This document shows positions 49,995 to 59,123 of a DNA stretch of 64,000 nt, one piece after another (position 1 is the stretch's first letter; each line of letters starts with the position of its first letter). Source of the DNA: GCA-003244245 sp035606945 (GTDB lineage Bacteria > Actinomycetota > Actinomycetes > Mycobacteriales > Pseudonocardiaceae); NCBI GenBank assembly GCA_035606945.1, contig DATNDR010000005.1, forward strand, positions 62,001 to 126,000, in the 5' to 3' direction. The notes beneath the pieces were generated by a model. It was given only the letters and a program-made list of their open reading frames with translations, was not told the origin of the DNA and ran no database searches. The position numbers and the translations under genes are program-made.

Positions 49995-50927
49995 TTACGT
50001 GGCCTCCTCGAACAGCGCACGGGTCTGCGCCACGTCGTCGTCGATCTGGGCCACTAGCTGGTCGGGAGTGTCGAAGCGACACATGCCGCGCAGCCGCTGC
50101 ACGAAATCCAGCGCCACCCGTTCGCCGTAGAAATCCTCGTCGAGATCCAGGACGAAGGCCTCCACCCGGCGTTCCCGACCGGAGAACGTCGGGTTGGTAC
50201 CGATCGAGACTGCCGCCGCCAGGTCCCGGCCCCGGTGCACGAACCGGCAGGCGTACACCCCGTCGGCGGGGATCGCGGCGTGCCGGGGAGTCGACAGGTT
50301 GGCCGTCGGGTAGCCCAGACTGCGGCCGCGCTGGTCCCCGCGGATCACGATCCCCTCTAGTCGGTGCGGTCGGCCCAGCGCGGTCGCCGCGGCCACCACG
50401 TCTCCGGCGTCGATGCAGGAGCGGATATAGGTGGATGAGAACGTCAGCTCACCTTGGGACAGCAGCCCCACCCCCTCGGCGGTGAAGCCGAACCGCCGGC
50501 CCAACGTGCGCAGCAGGTCGATGTTCCCGGCCGCCTTGTGCCCGAAGGTGAAGTTGTCGCCCACCACGACGTCCGCCACGTGCAGGCGCTCGACGAGCAC
50601 CGTGTGCACGAACTCGTCGGCCGGCACCCGGGACAGCTCGACGGTGAACGGCAGTACGAAGAACACCTCGACGCCGAATTGCTCGACCAGCTCCGCCCGC
50701 CGGCGCAGACTGGTGAGCTGGGCCGGATGGCTGCCGGGGCGGATCACCTCCGATGGATGCGGGTCGAAGGTCATCAGCACGCTGGGAACGCCCAGTTCCC
50801 CGGCGCGCCGCACGGCGTGATTGACCAGCCGGGCATGACCGCGATGCACACCGTCGAAAACGCCGATGGTGACGACACTGCGGCCCCAGCCGTTCGGGAT
50901 CGCCTCAAGTCCACGCCAGCGCTGCAC
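49995..50927 (-). CDS. ribF: Bifunctional riboflavin kinase / FAD synthetase
   Basis: Makes FMN and FAD. N-terminal nucleotidyltransferase: VVTIGVFDGVHRGHARLVNH and MTFDPHPSEV, TFSSTYIRSCIDAGDV. C-terminal kinase: DQRGRSLGYPTANLS and DLDEDFYGERVALDFVQRLR. 310 residues. It follows truB after 36 bp, the common truB-ribF order. Confidence 0.95.
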   Translation of the reverse strand: MQRWRGLEAIPNGWGRSVVTIGVFDGVHRGHARLVNHAVRRAGELGVPSVLMTFDPHPSEVIRPGSHPAQLTSLRRRAELVEQFGVEVFFVLPFTVELSRVPADEFVHTVLVERLHVADVVVGDNFTFGHKAAGNIDLLRTLGRRFGFTAEGVGLLSQGELTFSSTYIRSCIDAGDVVAAATALGRPHRLEGIVIRGDQRGRSLGYPTANLSTPRHAAIPADGVYACRFVHRGRDLAAAVSIGTNPTFSGRERRVEAFVLDLDEDFYGERVALDFVQRLRGMCRFDTPDQLVAQIDDDVAQTRALFEEAT

Positions 50928-50963
50928 AGACCAGGAGGCTAACTGGTCACCTGCCGGCGCTCA

Positions 50964-51842
50964 TCACTCACCGGCAGGGTGCAACACCAGCACCGGATGG
51001 GCCTGGCCCTCGCGCTCAGCGAGTAGCGCGACGGCGCCGCCACCGGAGTCGATCGCGGCGTATGTTCCGGCCAACCCGCCGGCTGGCAACGATCCACCGT
51101 GAGCCAGTACCCGGGCTTGCCGACTATCGACGGCGCGGTGCGGGAAGAGCGCCGTCACCACCTCGTCCAGCCCCGCCGACAGGCCGGGGGCGCTGGCCAG
51201 CTCGTCGAGGGAACGGGCGATGTCCAGGCCGTACGGGCCGACCCGAGTGCGCCGCAGGGCGGTCAGGTGCCCGCCGACGCTCAGCGTGGCGCCCAGGTCC
51301 CTGGCCAGCGCCCGGACGTAGGTGCCGCCGCTGCACTCCACAAGTACGTCGAGGTCGGTCACGGTGTGGCCGCGGCGCAGCGCGAGCAACTCGAAGCGGG
51401 ACACGGTCACCGGGCGGGCAGCCAGCAGCACCTGCGTACCGGCGCGAGCCAGCGCATAGGCCCGTTTACCGCCGATTTTGACCGCGCTGACCGTGCTGGG
51501 CACCTGCTCGATGGTTCCGCGCAAACCCGCAAGCGCCGCGCGGATCTGCGACTCGCTCACGGCGGACGCGTCGGCGCCGCCGGTGCACTCACCCTGCGCG
51601 TCGTCGGTGGTGGTGGACATGCCCAGCCGCACGGTGCCCCGGTAGACCTTGGGTTCCAGCGGAAGATGACCGAGCAGCTTGGTGGCGCGCCCTACCCCGC
51701 AGACGAGCACGCCGGTGGCCATCGGGTCCAGCGTGCCGGCGTGGCCGATCCGGCGGATACGCAGCAACCGACGCAACCGCGAAACGACATCATGGGACGT
51801 CATCCCACTGGCCTTATCCACCACCACCAGCCCACCCGCCAC
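50964..51842 (-). CDS. truB: tRNA pseudouridine-55 synthase TruB
   Basis: Makes pseudouridine 55 in the T loop of tRNAs. GLVVVDKASGMTSHDVVSRL, GHAGTLDPMATGVLVCGVG (catalytic Asp), RAYALARAG and ECSGGTYVRALARDLG are diagnostic. The GTG at 51842 gives VAGGLVVVDK, aligning with family starts; 292 residues. Dyad A4 ends 8 nt upstream and overlaps the only Shine-Dalgarno-like GGTGAGG region, so its folding could affect initiation. Confidence 0.93.
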   Translation of the reverse strand: MAGGLVVVDKASGMTSHDVVSRLRRLLRIRRIGHAGTLDPMATGVLVCGVGRATKLLGHLPLEPKVYRGTVRLGMSTTTDDAQGECTGGADASAVSESQIRAALAGLRGTIEQVPSTVSAVKIGGKRAYALARAGTQVLLAARPVTVSRFELLALRRGHTVTDLDVLVECSGGTYVRALARDLGATLSVGGHLTALRRTRVGPYGLDIARSLDELASAPGLSAGLDEVVTALFPHRAVDSRQARVLAHGGSLPAGGLAGTYAAIDSGGGAVALLAEREGQAHPVLVLHPAGE

Positions 51843-51850
51843 AACCTCAC

Positions 51851-51872
51851 CCCGACATGGAGACATATCGGG
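51851..51872. repeat. A-family dyad element, copy A4 (truB leader)
   Basis: Arms CCCGACATG and CATATCGGG around GAGA. It lies 8 nt upstream of the truB GTG. On the transcribed strand the stem is continuous with one G.U wobble. Confidence 0.9.
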
Positions 51873-51892
51873 GTGACCAGACCCCTCTGAAC

Positions 51893-51914
51893 CCCGATAT
51901 GTCTCCATGTCGGG
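51893..51914. repeat. A-family dyad element, copy A5 (DHH-truB gap)
   Basis: Arms CCCGATATG and CATGTCGGG around TCTC, identical to A2 and to the reverse complement of A4. It starts one base after the DHH gene stop and is 50 nt upstream of truB, inverted relative to A4 with 20 nt between. Confidence 0.9.
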
Positions 51915-51915
51915 G

Positions 51916-52923
51916 TTACAGCGCGGGGGCTTGGAGGCGGGGGGCGTTGTGCAGGGCGGTGCGCAGCGCGTCGAGGACGGCGTCAGCGGTGCCGTCGGCG
52001 GTGAGGCCGGCGGCGAGGCGGTGGCCGCCACCGCCGAGTTCAGCTGCGGCGGCAGAGACGTCGATGCGGTTCTTGGCGCGCAGCGACACCGACCACCGAT
52101 CCGGGCCGATCTCCTTGAGCACCGCGGCAACCTCGGCCTCGGACGTGGTCCGCACGAGATCCACCACGCTCTCGATCTCTTCGCCGCGCAGTCCTGCCGC
52201 ATCGGCCAGCCGAACCGTCGTGTGCACCAACCCCAAGCCCTGCGCCGACGTGGGCTCGAGCTGCGCCCGGCCGAGCACCGTTGCCAGCATGGGCAACCAG
52301 CCGAACGGATGGGTGTCGAGCAGTGCACGGGTGAGGGCTTCGGGATCGACTCCCGCGGCCAGTAGCCGGCCGGCGACGGCGTGGGTGCTCGGATCAGCCC
52401 GCCGGAAGCAGCTGGTGTCGGTTACCAGGCCGGCGTAGAGGCAGCGGGCCATCGGCTCGTTCAGTGGCACCTCCAGCGCGTCGATCAGCCGGAGCACGAG
52501 CACTGCGGTCGCCTCGGCGCGCACGTCCACCAGGTGATGCGTACCGAATCGATCATTGGTGGCATGGTGGTCTATCACGAGCACGGCGTCGGCGGTCTCG
52601 ATCCGATCGGCAAGGCAGCCCAGCCGGCTTCGACTCGCGGTGTCCAGCGCGACCAACACCTCCGGCCGGGCGGGTACCTGGTCTGGCGGCACGATGAGAC
52701 CGGCCACGTCCAGCCCAACCAGCGACTCCGGGGTCTGCGCCGGCGCGCCGAAGCTCACCCGCACCGTCGCGCCGCGCTGACGCAGTGCCAGTCCTAGAGC
52801 CAGCGCACTGCCCAGTGCGTCGGCGTCCGGCTGCACGTGGGCAACCAGCGTGACGTCCCCGGCAGCCGTAAGCAGCGTGGCTGCCTGCTGAGTGGCGGTC
52901 GGTGCTGAAGCACTGTTGCTCAC
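51916..52923 (-). CDS. DHH/DHHA1 phosphoesterase (NrnA-like)
   Basis: Manganese phosphodiesterase that degrades nanoRNA, pAp or cyclic dinucleotide products. DHH motifs: LVAHVQPDADALGSALALGL, LVIDHHATNDRFGT, and DHHA1 GGGGHRLAAGLTADGT. 335 residues. GTG start overlaps the rbfA stop (GTGA). The rbfA-DHH-truB-ribF order is standard in actinobacteria. Confidence 0.93.
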   Translation of the reverse strand: MSNSASAPTATQQAATLLTAAGDVTLVAHVQPDADALGSALALGLALRQRGATVRVSFGAPAQTPESLVGLDVAGLIVPPDQVPARPEVLVALDTASRSRLGCLADRIETADAVLVIDHHATNDRFGTHHLVDVRAEATAVLVLRLIDALEVPLNEPMARCLYAGLVTDTSCFRRADPSTHAVAGRLLAAGVDPEALTRALLDTHPFGWLPMLATVLGRAQLEPTSAQGLGLVHTTVRLADAAGLRGEEIESVVDLVRTTSEAEVAAVLKEIGPDRWSVSLRAKNRIDVSAAAAELGGGGHRLAAGLTADGTADAVLDALRTALHNAPRLQAPAL

Positions 52924-53351
52924 TCACGGCTCCGGTACGGATCGGGATCGCCGGCAGGTGCAGCGTCCGCCGCGATGCGGGCGACCTCGGCGTCGGCGTC
53001 ATGCACCCGAGCGAGCAACTCGTCGATCCTGCGGGCGCCCTCTGGCAGCTCGTCACAGCGGAAGGTCAGGGTCGGGGTGAATCTGACACCCGTTTCGCGG
53101 CCGACCCGGGAACGGAGTATCCCCGTCGCGCTGGCCAGGGCGGCCGCCGCCCCGGCGGTGTCCGGGGGCGTGTCGACGGTCGGTCCGAGCACGGTGTAGT
53201 AGACCGTCGCATCGCGAAGATCTCCAGTCACCTTCGCGTCGGTGATCGTCACCATTGTCAGCCGGGGATCTTTTACCTCATGCTCCAGGCTGGACGCGAC
53301 GATCTGGGCGATCCTTTTGGCGAGCCGGCGGGCCCGTGGGGGGTCGGCCAT
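52920..53351 (-). CDS. rbfA: 30S ribosome-binding factor RbfA
   Basis: KH-like assembly factor for 16S rRNA 5'-end maturation and cold adaptation. MADPPRARRLAKRIAQIVAS, EVKDPRLTMVTITDAKVTGD, and VRFTPTLTFRCDELPEGARR are typical. 143 residues. Coupled to the downstream DHH gene by GTGA. Confidence 0.94.
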   Translation of the reverse strand: MADPPRARRLAKRIAQIVASSLEHEVKDPRLTMVTITDAKVTGDLRDATVYYTVLGPTVDTPPDTAGAAAALASATGILRSRVGRETGVRFTPTLTFRCDELPEGARRIDELLARVHDADAEVARIAADAAPAGDPDPYRSRE

Positions 53352-53404
53352 CGCAGCGTTCTCCTCAGCATTGTCAGCGGTGGTACACCACAGGAGTACC
53401 CACG

Positions 53405-53713
53405 CTAGTCGTCATCAGGGTCGTCTTCTGGGCCTAACATCCGGTGCCTGGCGGCCAGCAACTCCAGCTCGGGCCGTGCGGCCACCAGGCGCTCGCACGC
53501 CTCGAGCACCTCACGCACATGGCGGCCGTCGGTGGCGACAGCGGCCACCCCGATCAGCGCCCGGCGATGCAGGTCTGCGTGCCCGGCCTCGGCCGCCGCT
53601 ACGTCGAAGCGTCGCCGAAGCTCCGCGATCACAGGGCGGACAAGTGAGCGCTTCTGCTTCAGGGAGTGCACATCACCGAAGACGATGTCCAGCTCCAGAG
53701 CGCCGACGTACAC
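53405..53713 (-). CDS. DUF503 (YlxP-like) protein
   Basis: 102-residue protein. The GTG at 53713 gives VYVGALELDIVFGDVHSLKQ, then KRSLVRPVIAELRRRFDVAA, the DUF503 signature. It lies between infB and rbfA as ylxP does in Bacillus and actinobacteria. Probably linked to ribosome assembly by context; biochemical role not established. A longer in-frame extension covers the infB terminator hairpin and is not coding. Confidence 0.92.
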   Translation of the reverse strand: MYVGALELDIVFGDVHSLKQKRSLVRPVIAELRRRFDVAAAEAGHADLHRRALIGVAAVATDGRHVREVLEACERLVAARPELELLAARHRMLGPEDDPDDD

Positions 53714-53764
53714 GACACACCGCCACTGGTTGGTAGCTAGGTTGGCAGCTGTTGAAGACCACCG

Positions 53765-53807
53765 TCGCGGGGGTTGGTGGCCCTTGAAGGGCGACCAACC
53801 CCCGCGA
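53765..53807 (-). terminator. Family C hairpin after infB
   Basis: Perfect 14-bp arms TCGCGGGGGTTGGT and ACCAACCCCCGCGA flank a 15-nt loop that itself contains CCCTTGAAGGG. It starts 4 nt after the infB stop. No U-tract, as usual for high-GC actinobacteria. Arms and loop match the hairpin after rnj (36051-36086). Confidence 0.8.
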
Positions 53808-53811
53808 TGGG

Positions 53812-56800
53812 TCAGGTGCGGGGCTTCTCCCGCAGTTCGTAGGTCTCTACCTCGTCTCCGACCCGCAGGTCGTGGTAGTTCGACAAGGTGAGGCCGCACT
53901 CGAAGCCCTCCCGAACTGACGAGGCGTCATCCTTGAACCGTCGCAGCGACGACACCGTCACGTCCTCGCGGACCACCACGTTGTCCCTAAGCAGCCGGGC
54001 CTTGGCGTTGCGCCGGATCTCCCCGGACGTGACCATGCAGCCCGCGATGGTGCCGACCTTGGACGACCGGAACACCTCGCGGACCTCGGCCCGGCCCAGC
54101 GACACCTCCTCGTAGATCGGTTTGAGCATGCCCTTGAGGGCCTGCTCGATGTCCTCGATCGCCTGGTAGATCACCGAGTAGTAGCGGATCTCCACACCCT
54201 CGCGGTTGGCCAGTGCGGTGGCCTTACCGTCGGCCCGGACGTTGAACCCGAGCACGATGGTGTTGTCCGCGATGGCCAGGTTGATGTCGCTTTCGGTGAT
54301 GCCACCTACACCGCGGGAGATAACCCGCAGCTCCACCTCGTCGCCGACGTCGATCTTCAGCAGGGCATCTTCCAGCGCCTCCACGGTGCCGGAGTTGTCG
54401 CCTTTGAGGATCAGGTTGAGCTCGCTGGTCTCCTTGAGCGCCTGGTCCAGGTCCTCCAAACTGACCCGGCGTCGGCGGGAGGCCAGATCGGCGTTGCGCT
54501 CCCGGGTGCGCCTGCGGTCGGCGATCTGCCGGGCGATGCGGTCCTCGTCGACGACGAGGAAGTTATCGCCCGCGCCCGGCACCGAGGTGAACCCGATGAC
54601 CTGCACCGGCCGTGAGGGCAGCGCCTCGATGACGTCTTCGCCGTGCTCGTCGACCATCCGCCGAACCCGGCCATAGGCGTCGCCGGCGACCACCGAGTCG
54701 CCCACCCGTAGCGTGCCGCGCTGCACCAGCACGGTAGCGACGGGCCCGCGGCCGCGGTCCAGATGCGCCTCGATCGCCACGCCCTGGGCCTCCATCTCCG
54801 GGTTGGCCCGCAGGTCCAGCGACGCATCCGCGGTGAGCAGGATCGCCTCCAGCAGCGCGTCGATGTTGGTGCCCTCCTTGGCGGAGATGTCGACGAACAT
54901 GGTGTCGCCGCCGTACTCCTCGGGCACCAGCCCGTACTCGGTGAGCTGGCCGCGGATCCGGGTCGGATCCGCACCCGGCTTGTCGATCTTGTTCACCGCC
55001 ACCACGATCGGCACGCCGGCCGCCTGCGCGTGGTTGATCGCCTCCACCGTCTGCGGCATGACGCCGTCGTCGGCGGCGACCACCAGCACCGCGATGTCGG
55101 TCGAACGGGCACCACGGGCTCGCATCGCGGTGAACGCCTCGTGACCGGGAGTGTCGATAAAGGTGATCAGCCGCTCCACGCCTTCGAGCTCGGTGGCGAC
55201 CTGGTAGGCGCCGATGTGCTGGGTGATCCCGCCGGCCTCGCCACCCATCACGTTGGCCTTGCGGATGGTATCCAGTAGGCGGGTCTTGCCGTGGTCGACG
55301 TGACCCATCACGGTGACCACCGGCGGCCGGATCTCGAGGTCCTCCTCACCACCGGAGTCCTCGCCGTAGGACAGGTCGAACGACTCCAGCAACTCGCGAT
55401 CCTCGTCCTCAGGGCTGACGACCTGGATCCGGTAGTTCATCTCCTGGCCGAGCAGTTCGAGGACGTCGTCGGACACCGATTGTGTGGCCGTGACCATCTC
55501 GCCGAGGTGGAACAACGCCTGCACCAGCGCAGCCGGATTGGCGTCGATCTTTTCCGCGAAGTCGGTCAGCGAGGAGCCGCGACGGAGCCGGACGGTCTCG
55601 CCACCGCCGCGAGGCAGCCGCACGCCGCCCACCGACGGCGCCTGCATGTTGTCGAACTCCTGACGCTTCTGCCGCTTGGACTTGCGGCCCTTGCGCGCGG
55701 GGCCTCCTGGCCGGCCGAAGGCACCAGCCGCGCCACCGCGGCCACGACCGCCGGCACCGGGGCGTGCCGGCCCACCCCGGAAACCACCCCCAGCCGCAGC
55801 GCCAGCACCTGCGGAACCACCAGGAGCGCCACCGCCGCCACCACGGAAACCACCCCCGCCGCCGCGGCCACCGGGCCCACCGGGCCCGCCGGGCCCACCG
55901 CGACCACCGCCGGGACCTCCAGGGCCGCCCCGACCACCATCACCGGTACCGGGTCGCCCAGGCCGGCTCGGCATCGCACCGGGGCTCGGTGGCCGCGGCG
56001 GCATCATGCCGGGATTCGGCCGCGGTCCGCCGCTACCGGGCGAGCCGGTGCGGCCGGTGCTGGGGCGGTTGCCGCCGCCCGGACGCGGCGGCATGGCGGT
56101 CGGCCCGGCTGGACTCGCCGGGGCACCAGGCCGCTGGCCCGACGACCGCGGCGGCGCGGAACCGCCGACCCCGAACGGGTTGTTGCCGACCCGCGGCGAG
56201 CGTGGACCTGGTTTGGGCAACCGCGGGCGTGGCGCTCCGGGCGCTGCGGAGCCACCGCCCTCGTCAGGCCGGGCTCCCGAGCGTTGCTCGGTCGCTGGGC
56301 CCGGTGACGCCACCCGATGCTCCGCCGCAGGACGGTGCTCGGTTGGCGCGGGCGGGCGAACCGCCGGCTCACCGACAGCAGGACGGTCCGGAGCACTGCG
56401 CCGCTCAACCGGCGCGGGACGCTGGGGGATTCCCGAGGGAGAGACCCGCGACGGCGCTGCCGGAGCTCCACTACTGCGTCCGATATCAGGCGCAGGACCA
56501 GGCGCACTGCCAGGCAGAGGCTGCGGCCGGCGACTGGGCGCAGGGAGCGGACCAGGCTTAGCGGCCGCTGCGCCGACAGTGGGAGCTCCGCCGCCGGTGG
56601 TGACACCACCGGCGGGACCACTGGCCGGAGCGCCGTTGGCGTGGGACGTCTTGGCGGCCTCGGAAGGAAACGAGTCGCGAAGCTTACGGGCTACTGGTGC
56701 CTCCACCGTTGAGGAGGCAGATTTCACATACTCGCCGAGATCGGCGAGTTTCTTGAGTACATCTTTACTGGTGACGCCGAGCTCTTTCGCGAGCTCGTGC

Positions 56801-56820
56801 ACGCGGGCCTTGCCTGCCAC
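53812..56820 (-). CDS. infB: Translation initiation factor IF-2
   Basis: GTPase delivering initiator tRNA. The GTG at 56820 follows GAGGAGAGCA and gives AGKARVHELAKELGVTSKDV, the IF2_N domain. A long Pro/Gly/Arg-rich disordered region (residues about 55-390, with GGRGGPGGPGG runs) precedes the G domain: TVMGHVDHGKTRLLDTIRK, DTPGHEAFTAM and NKIDKPGADP. Domains II-IV follow; 1002 residues. Cotranscribed with nusA-ylxR. Confidence 0.96.
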   Translation of the reverse strand: MAGKARVHELAKELGVTSKDVLKKLADLGEYVKSASSTVEAPVARKLRDSFPSEAAKTSHANGAPASGPAGGVTTGGGAPTVGAAAAKPGPLPAPSRRPQPLPGSAPGPAPDIGRSSGAPAAPSRVSPSGIPQRPAPVERRSAPDRPAVGEPAVRPPAPTEHRPAAEHRVASPGPATEQRSGARPDEGGGSAAPGAPRPRLPKPGPRSPRVGNNPFGVGGSAPPRSSGQRPGAPASPAGPTAMPPRPGGGNRPSTGRTGSPGSGGPRPNPGMMPPRPPSPGAMPSRPGRPGTGDGGRGGPGGPGGGRGGPGGPGGPGGRGGGGGFRGGGGGAPGGSAGAGAAAGGGFRGGPARPGAGGRGRGGAAGAFGRPGGPARKGRKSKRQKRQEFDNMQAPSVGGVRLPRGGGETVRLRRGSSLTDFAEKIDANPAALVQALFHLGEMVTATQSVSDDVLELLGQEMNYRIQVVSPEDEDRELLESFDLSYGEDSGGEEDLEIRPPVVTVMGHVDHGKTRLLDTIRKANVMGGEAGGITQHIGAYQVATELEGVERLITFIDTPGHEAFTAMRARGARSTDIAVLVVAADDGVMPQTVEAINHAQAAGVPIVVAVNKIDKPGADPTRIRGQLTEYGLVPEEYGGDTMFVDISAKEGTNIDALLEAILLTADASLDLRANPEMEAQGVAIEAHLDRGRGPVATVLVQRGTLRVGDSVVAGDAYGRVRRMVDEHGEDVIEALPSRPVQVIGFTSVPGAGDNFLVVDEDRIARQIADRRRTRERNADLASRRRRVSLEDLDQALKETSELNLILKGDNSGTVEALEDALLKIDVGDEVELRVISRGVGGITESDINLAIADNTIVLGFNVRADGKATALANREGVEIRYYSVIYQAIEDIEQALKGMLKPIYEEVSLGRAEVREVFRSSKVGTIAGCMVTSGEIRRNAKARLLRDNVVVREDVTVSSLRRFKDDASSVREGFECGLTLSNYHDLRVGDEVETYELREKPRT

Positions 56821-57015
56821 TGCTCTCCTCACTGGTGGAGCCGGCGGCAATCCCGCTCGACCCCGTTACTAGTGCATGTCCATCGCTGTCAGAGCTTCAC
56901 GACTGCGGGTACATTTCGGAATCGACCTGCTCTCTGCGTTGACCACGCGCCGGGGCGGTCCCGGGCGGGGTATGTCCTCGGCCACGCCGAGGACCCACTA
57001 CCGTCTCCGAACAGC

Positions 57016-57330
57016 TCACGTGAGGAAGGCGTGTACCGCGGCGGTGTCGAGCTCACCCGAGGAGCGAAGCGCCCGCGGGAAGGCCCGGCGCCGCTCGGCC
57101 AGACGCAGACATCCAAGTTCGGGATGCACCCATGCGCCCCGACCGGGATGCCGTCGCCGCGGGTCGGGGACCACGATCCCCTCCACCGCCACCACGCGCA
57201 GCAATCCGGAAGCCGCCGCCCTGGTCCGGCACCCCACGCAGGTCCGGACTGGCTCGGCGGGCCGCTCGTGGCGGTCGCGCCGGATCTCGTCCGGGCAGGC
57301 GTAGACCGTCCCCCGACGGCGGGCCATCAT
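57016..57330 (-). CDS. ylxR: YlxR (DUF448) RNA-binding protein
   Basis: Small nucleic-acid-binding protein between nusA and infB. The family motif RTCVGCRTRAAASGLLRVVA is clear, followed by GRGAWVHPELGCLRLAERR. The start is uncertain: ATGs at 57330 and 57327 lie 4-7 bp past the nusA stop and give about 104 residues, including a 28-residue arginine-rich leader. The nusA stop region also reads TAGAAT. Confidence 0.9.
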   Translation of the reverse strand: MMARRRGTVYACPDEIRRDRHERPAEPVRTCVGCRTRAAASGLLRVVAVEGIVVPDPRRRHPGRGAWVHPELGCLRLAERRRAFPRALRSSGELDTAAVHAFLT

Positions 57331-57334
57331 GATT

Positions 57335-58393
57335 CTAGCGCGTCGGCGCTGCGGGCGGAGAACCGGCATTGGTCACCGGTACCTCAGCACGCGCGGCACG
57401 ACCCTGCGGGGCCGCAATCGGCCCCGCATCGCTTCGGATATCAATCTTCCATCCCGTCAGCCGAGCGGCCAACCTGGCATTCTGTCCCTCTTTACCGATC
57501 GCCAGCGACAGCTGGAAATCGGGGACGACGACCCGCGCTGTCTTGGCGCGAGCGTCGATCACCTGCACAGAAACAACCTTCGACGGGGACAGCGCATTCC
57601 CTACGAACGTCGCCGGATCGTCGGAGTAGTCGATGATGTCGATCTTCTCCCCGCCCAGCTCACTCATGACGTTGCGCACCCGCTGGCCCATCGGTCCGAT
57701 ACAGGCCCCCTTGGCGTTGACGCCCGCGATAGTGGACCTGACGGCGATCTTCGAGCGATGCCCCGCCTCCCTGGCCACCGCCGGGATCTCCACGGTGCCG
57801 TCGGCGATCTCGGGAACCTCCAAGGCGAACAGCCGGCGGACCAGATTGGGGTGCGTGCGCGACAGGGTGATCTGCGGTCCGCGCAGGCCCCGGGACACCC
57901 CCACGACGTAACACTTGATTCGCTCGCCGTGGCGGTAGGTTTCCCGCGGTGCCTGCTCCACCGGCGGGATGACGCCCTCGGTATCGCCGATCTTGACCAC
58001 CACCACGCCGCGGGCGTTCGCCCTGGCGTCCCGTTGGACGACGCCGGCCACGATTTCGCCCTCCTTGGCCGAGAACTCGCCGAAGGTGCGCTCGTGCTCG
58101 GCGTCGCGCAGGCGTTGCAAGATGACTTGCCGGGCGGTGGTGGCCGCGATGCGGCCGAATCCCTCCGGGGTGTCGTCCCATTCCTGCACGACGTTGCCGG
58201 CCGCGTCGAGTTCCTGCGCCAGCACCCGCACCAACCCGGTCTTGCGGTCGACGTCGATACGCACGTTCGGTTGATGACCATCGGTGTGCTTGTACGCGGT
58301 GAGCAACGCCGTCTCGATGGCCTCGAGCACCGTTTCGAAAGAGACGTCCTTGTCGCGTTCAATGGCGCGCAACGCGGCGATATCGACGTTCAC
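57335..58393 (-). CDS. nusA: Transcription termination/antitermination factor NusA
   Basis: RNA polymerase-binding factor. N-terminal domain (VDIAALRAIERDKDVSFETV), S1 domain (GEIVAGVVQRDARANARGVV), and two KH domains (ACIGPMGQRVRNVMSELGGE and LSLAIGKEGQNARLAARLTG). 352 residues; lacks the C-terminal acidic repeats of E. coli, as other actinobacteria do. GTG start overlaps rimP (GTGA). Confidence 0.96.
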   Translation of the reverse strand: MNVDIAALRAIERDKDVSFETVLEAIETALLTAYKHTDGHQPNVRIDVDRKTGLVRVLAQELDAAGNVVQEWDDTPEGFGRIAATTARQVILQRLRDAEHERTFGEFSAKEGEIVAGVVQRDARANARGVVVVKIGDTEGVIPPVEQAPRETYRHGERIKCYVVGVSRGLRGPQITLSRTHPNLVRRLFALEVPEIADGTVEIPAVAREAGHRSKIAVRSTIAGVNAKGACIGPMGQRVRNVMSELGGEKIDIIDYSDDPATFVGNALSPSKVVSVQVIDARAKTARVVVPDFQLSLAIGKEGQNARLAARLTGWKIDIRSDAGPIAAPQGRAARAEVPVTNAGSPPAAPTR

Positions 58394-58914
58394 CGTTCCT
58401 CCAAATCATGCCGTCGTGCGCCGTCGAGTACCTCGAGCTCGGCGGCCGGCGGGGGGCGGAACTCAACTTCCACCACCGCGCGACGCAGCTCCGTGTAGAG
58501 CACTCGACGTAGGGCTCCCGACGTCAGCAGTGTCACTCCGTCGTCATCGCAATCACCAATCCGGCCGATCAGCTCGCCACCGTCCACCAGGGAGATGCGC
58601 ACCAACCGTGACCGGTTGCGCCGCCAATGCCGGGGCGCAGTGAGCGGCCGATCCACTCCCGGCGACGTCACCTCGAGGTGGTACGGCGCGGCGATGAGCT
58701 TGTCGTGCTGGTCCAACGCCAGCGATACCGCCCGGCTTACCGCGGTGATGTCGTCGAGTCCGACACCGGCGTCCGAATCAATGACCACCCGGATCAATCG
58801 GCGCTGGCCGGCGCGCAGCTCCTCCAGGTTCTCGAGCTCGAACCCGGTGCCGGCTACCGCCTCGCGCACCACCGACTCGATTGCGGAGTCGGGATTCGCT
58901 GAATGCGCGCTCAC
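58390..58914 (-). CDS. rimP: Ribosome maturation factor RimP
   Basis: 30S assembly protein, first of the rimP-nusA-ylxR-infB operon. Seen: GTGFELENLEELRAGQRRLI, RVVIDSDAGVGLDDITAVSR and EVTSPGVDRPLTAPRHWRRN. The GTG at 58914 has AGGAGG 5 nt upstream; 174 residues. The 209-bp gap to the divergent lipoprotein gene should contain the operon promoter, which I cannot place with confidence. Confidence 0.95.
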   Translation of the reverse strand: MSAHSANPDSAIESVVREAVAGTGFELENLEELRAGQRRLIRVVIDSDAGVGLDDITAVSRAVSLALDQHDKLIAAPYHLEVTSPGVDRPLTAPRHWRRNRSRLVRISLVDGGELIGRIGDCDDDGVTLLTSGALRRVLYTELRRAVVEVEFRPPPAAELEVLDGARRHDLEER

Positions 58915-59123
58915 CGTGGCCTCCTGGGTTCGACGTCCTGGTGTTGGTGAAGTGCTGTCTGGCGAGGTCGTATTCACTGGCGATGGGGCGGTGCAGGCGG
59001 CGCCAGCGCGGCGCACCCACGGTCTGGATCACCTAGGGTATCGCGTTGCGCGACCGCCCGGCGCCAAGTGGATCACGGTGTACGAGCCTGTCGCAAAACA
59101 GCGGCCTGGCAAGATGGTCAACC

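Noticed and set aside
59046..59123. Upstream extension of the lipoprotein gene
   Set aside because: It would bury the signal peptide 26 residues in; the GTG at 59124 places Arg-Arg-Arg and the lipobox correctly.
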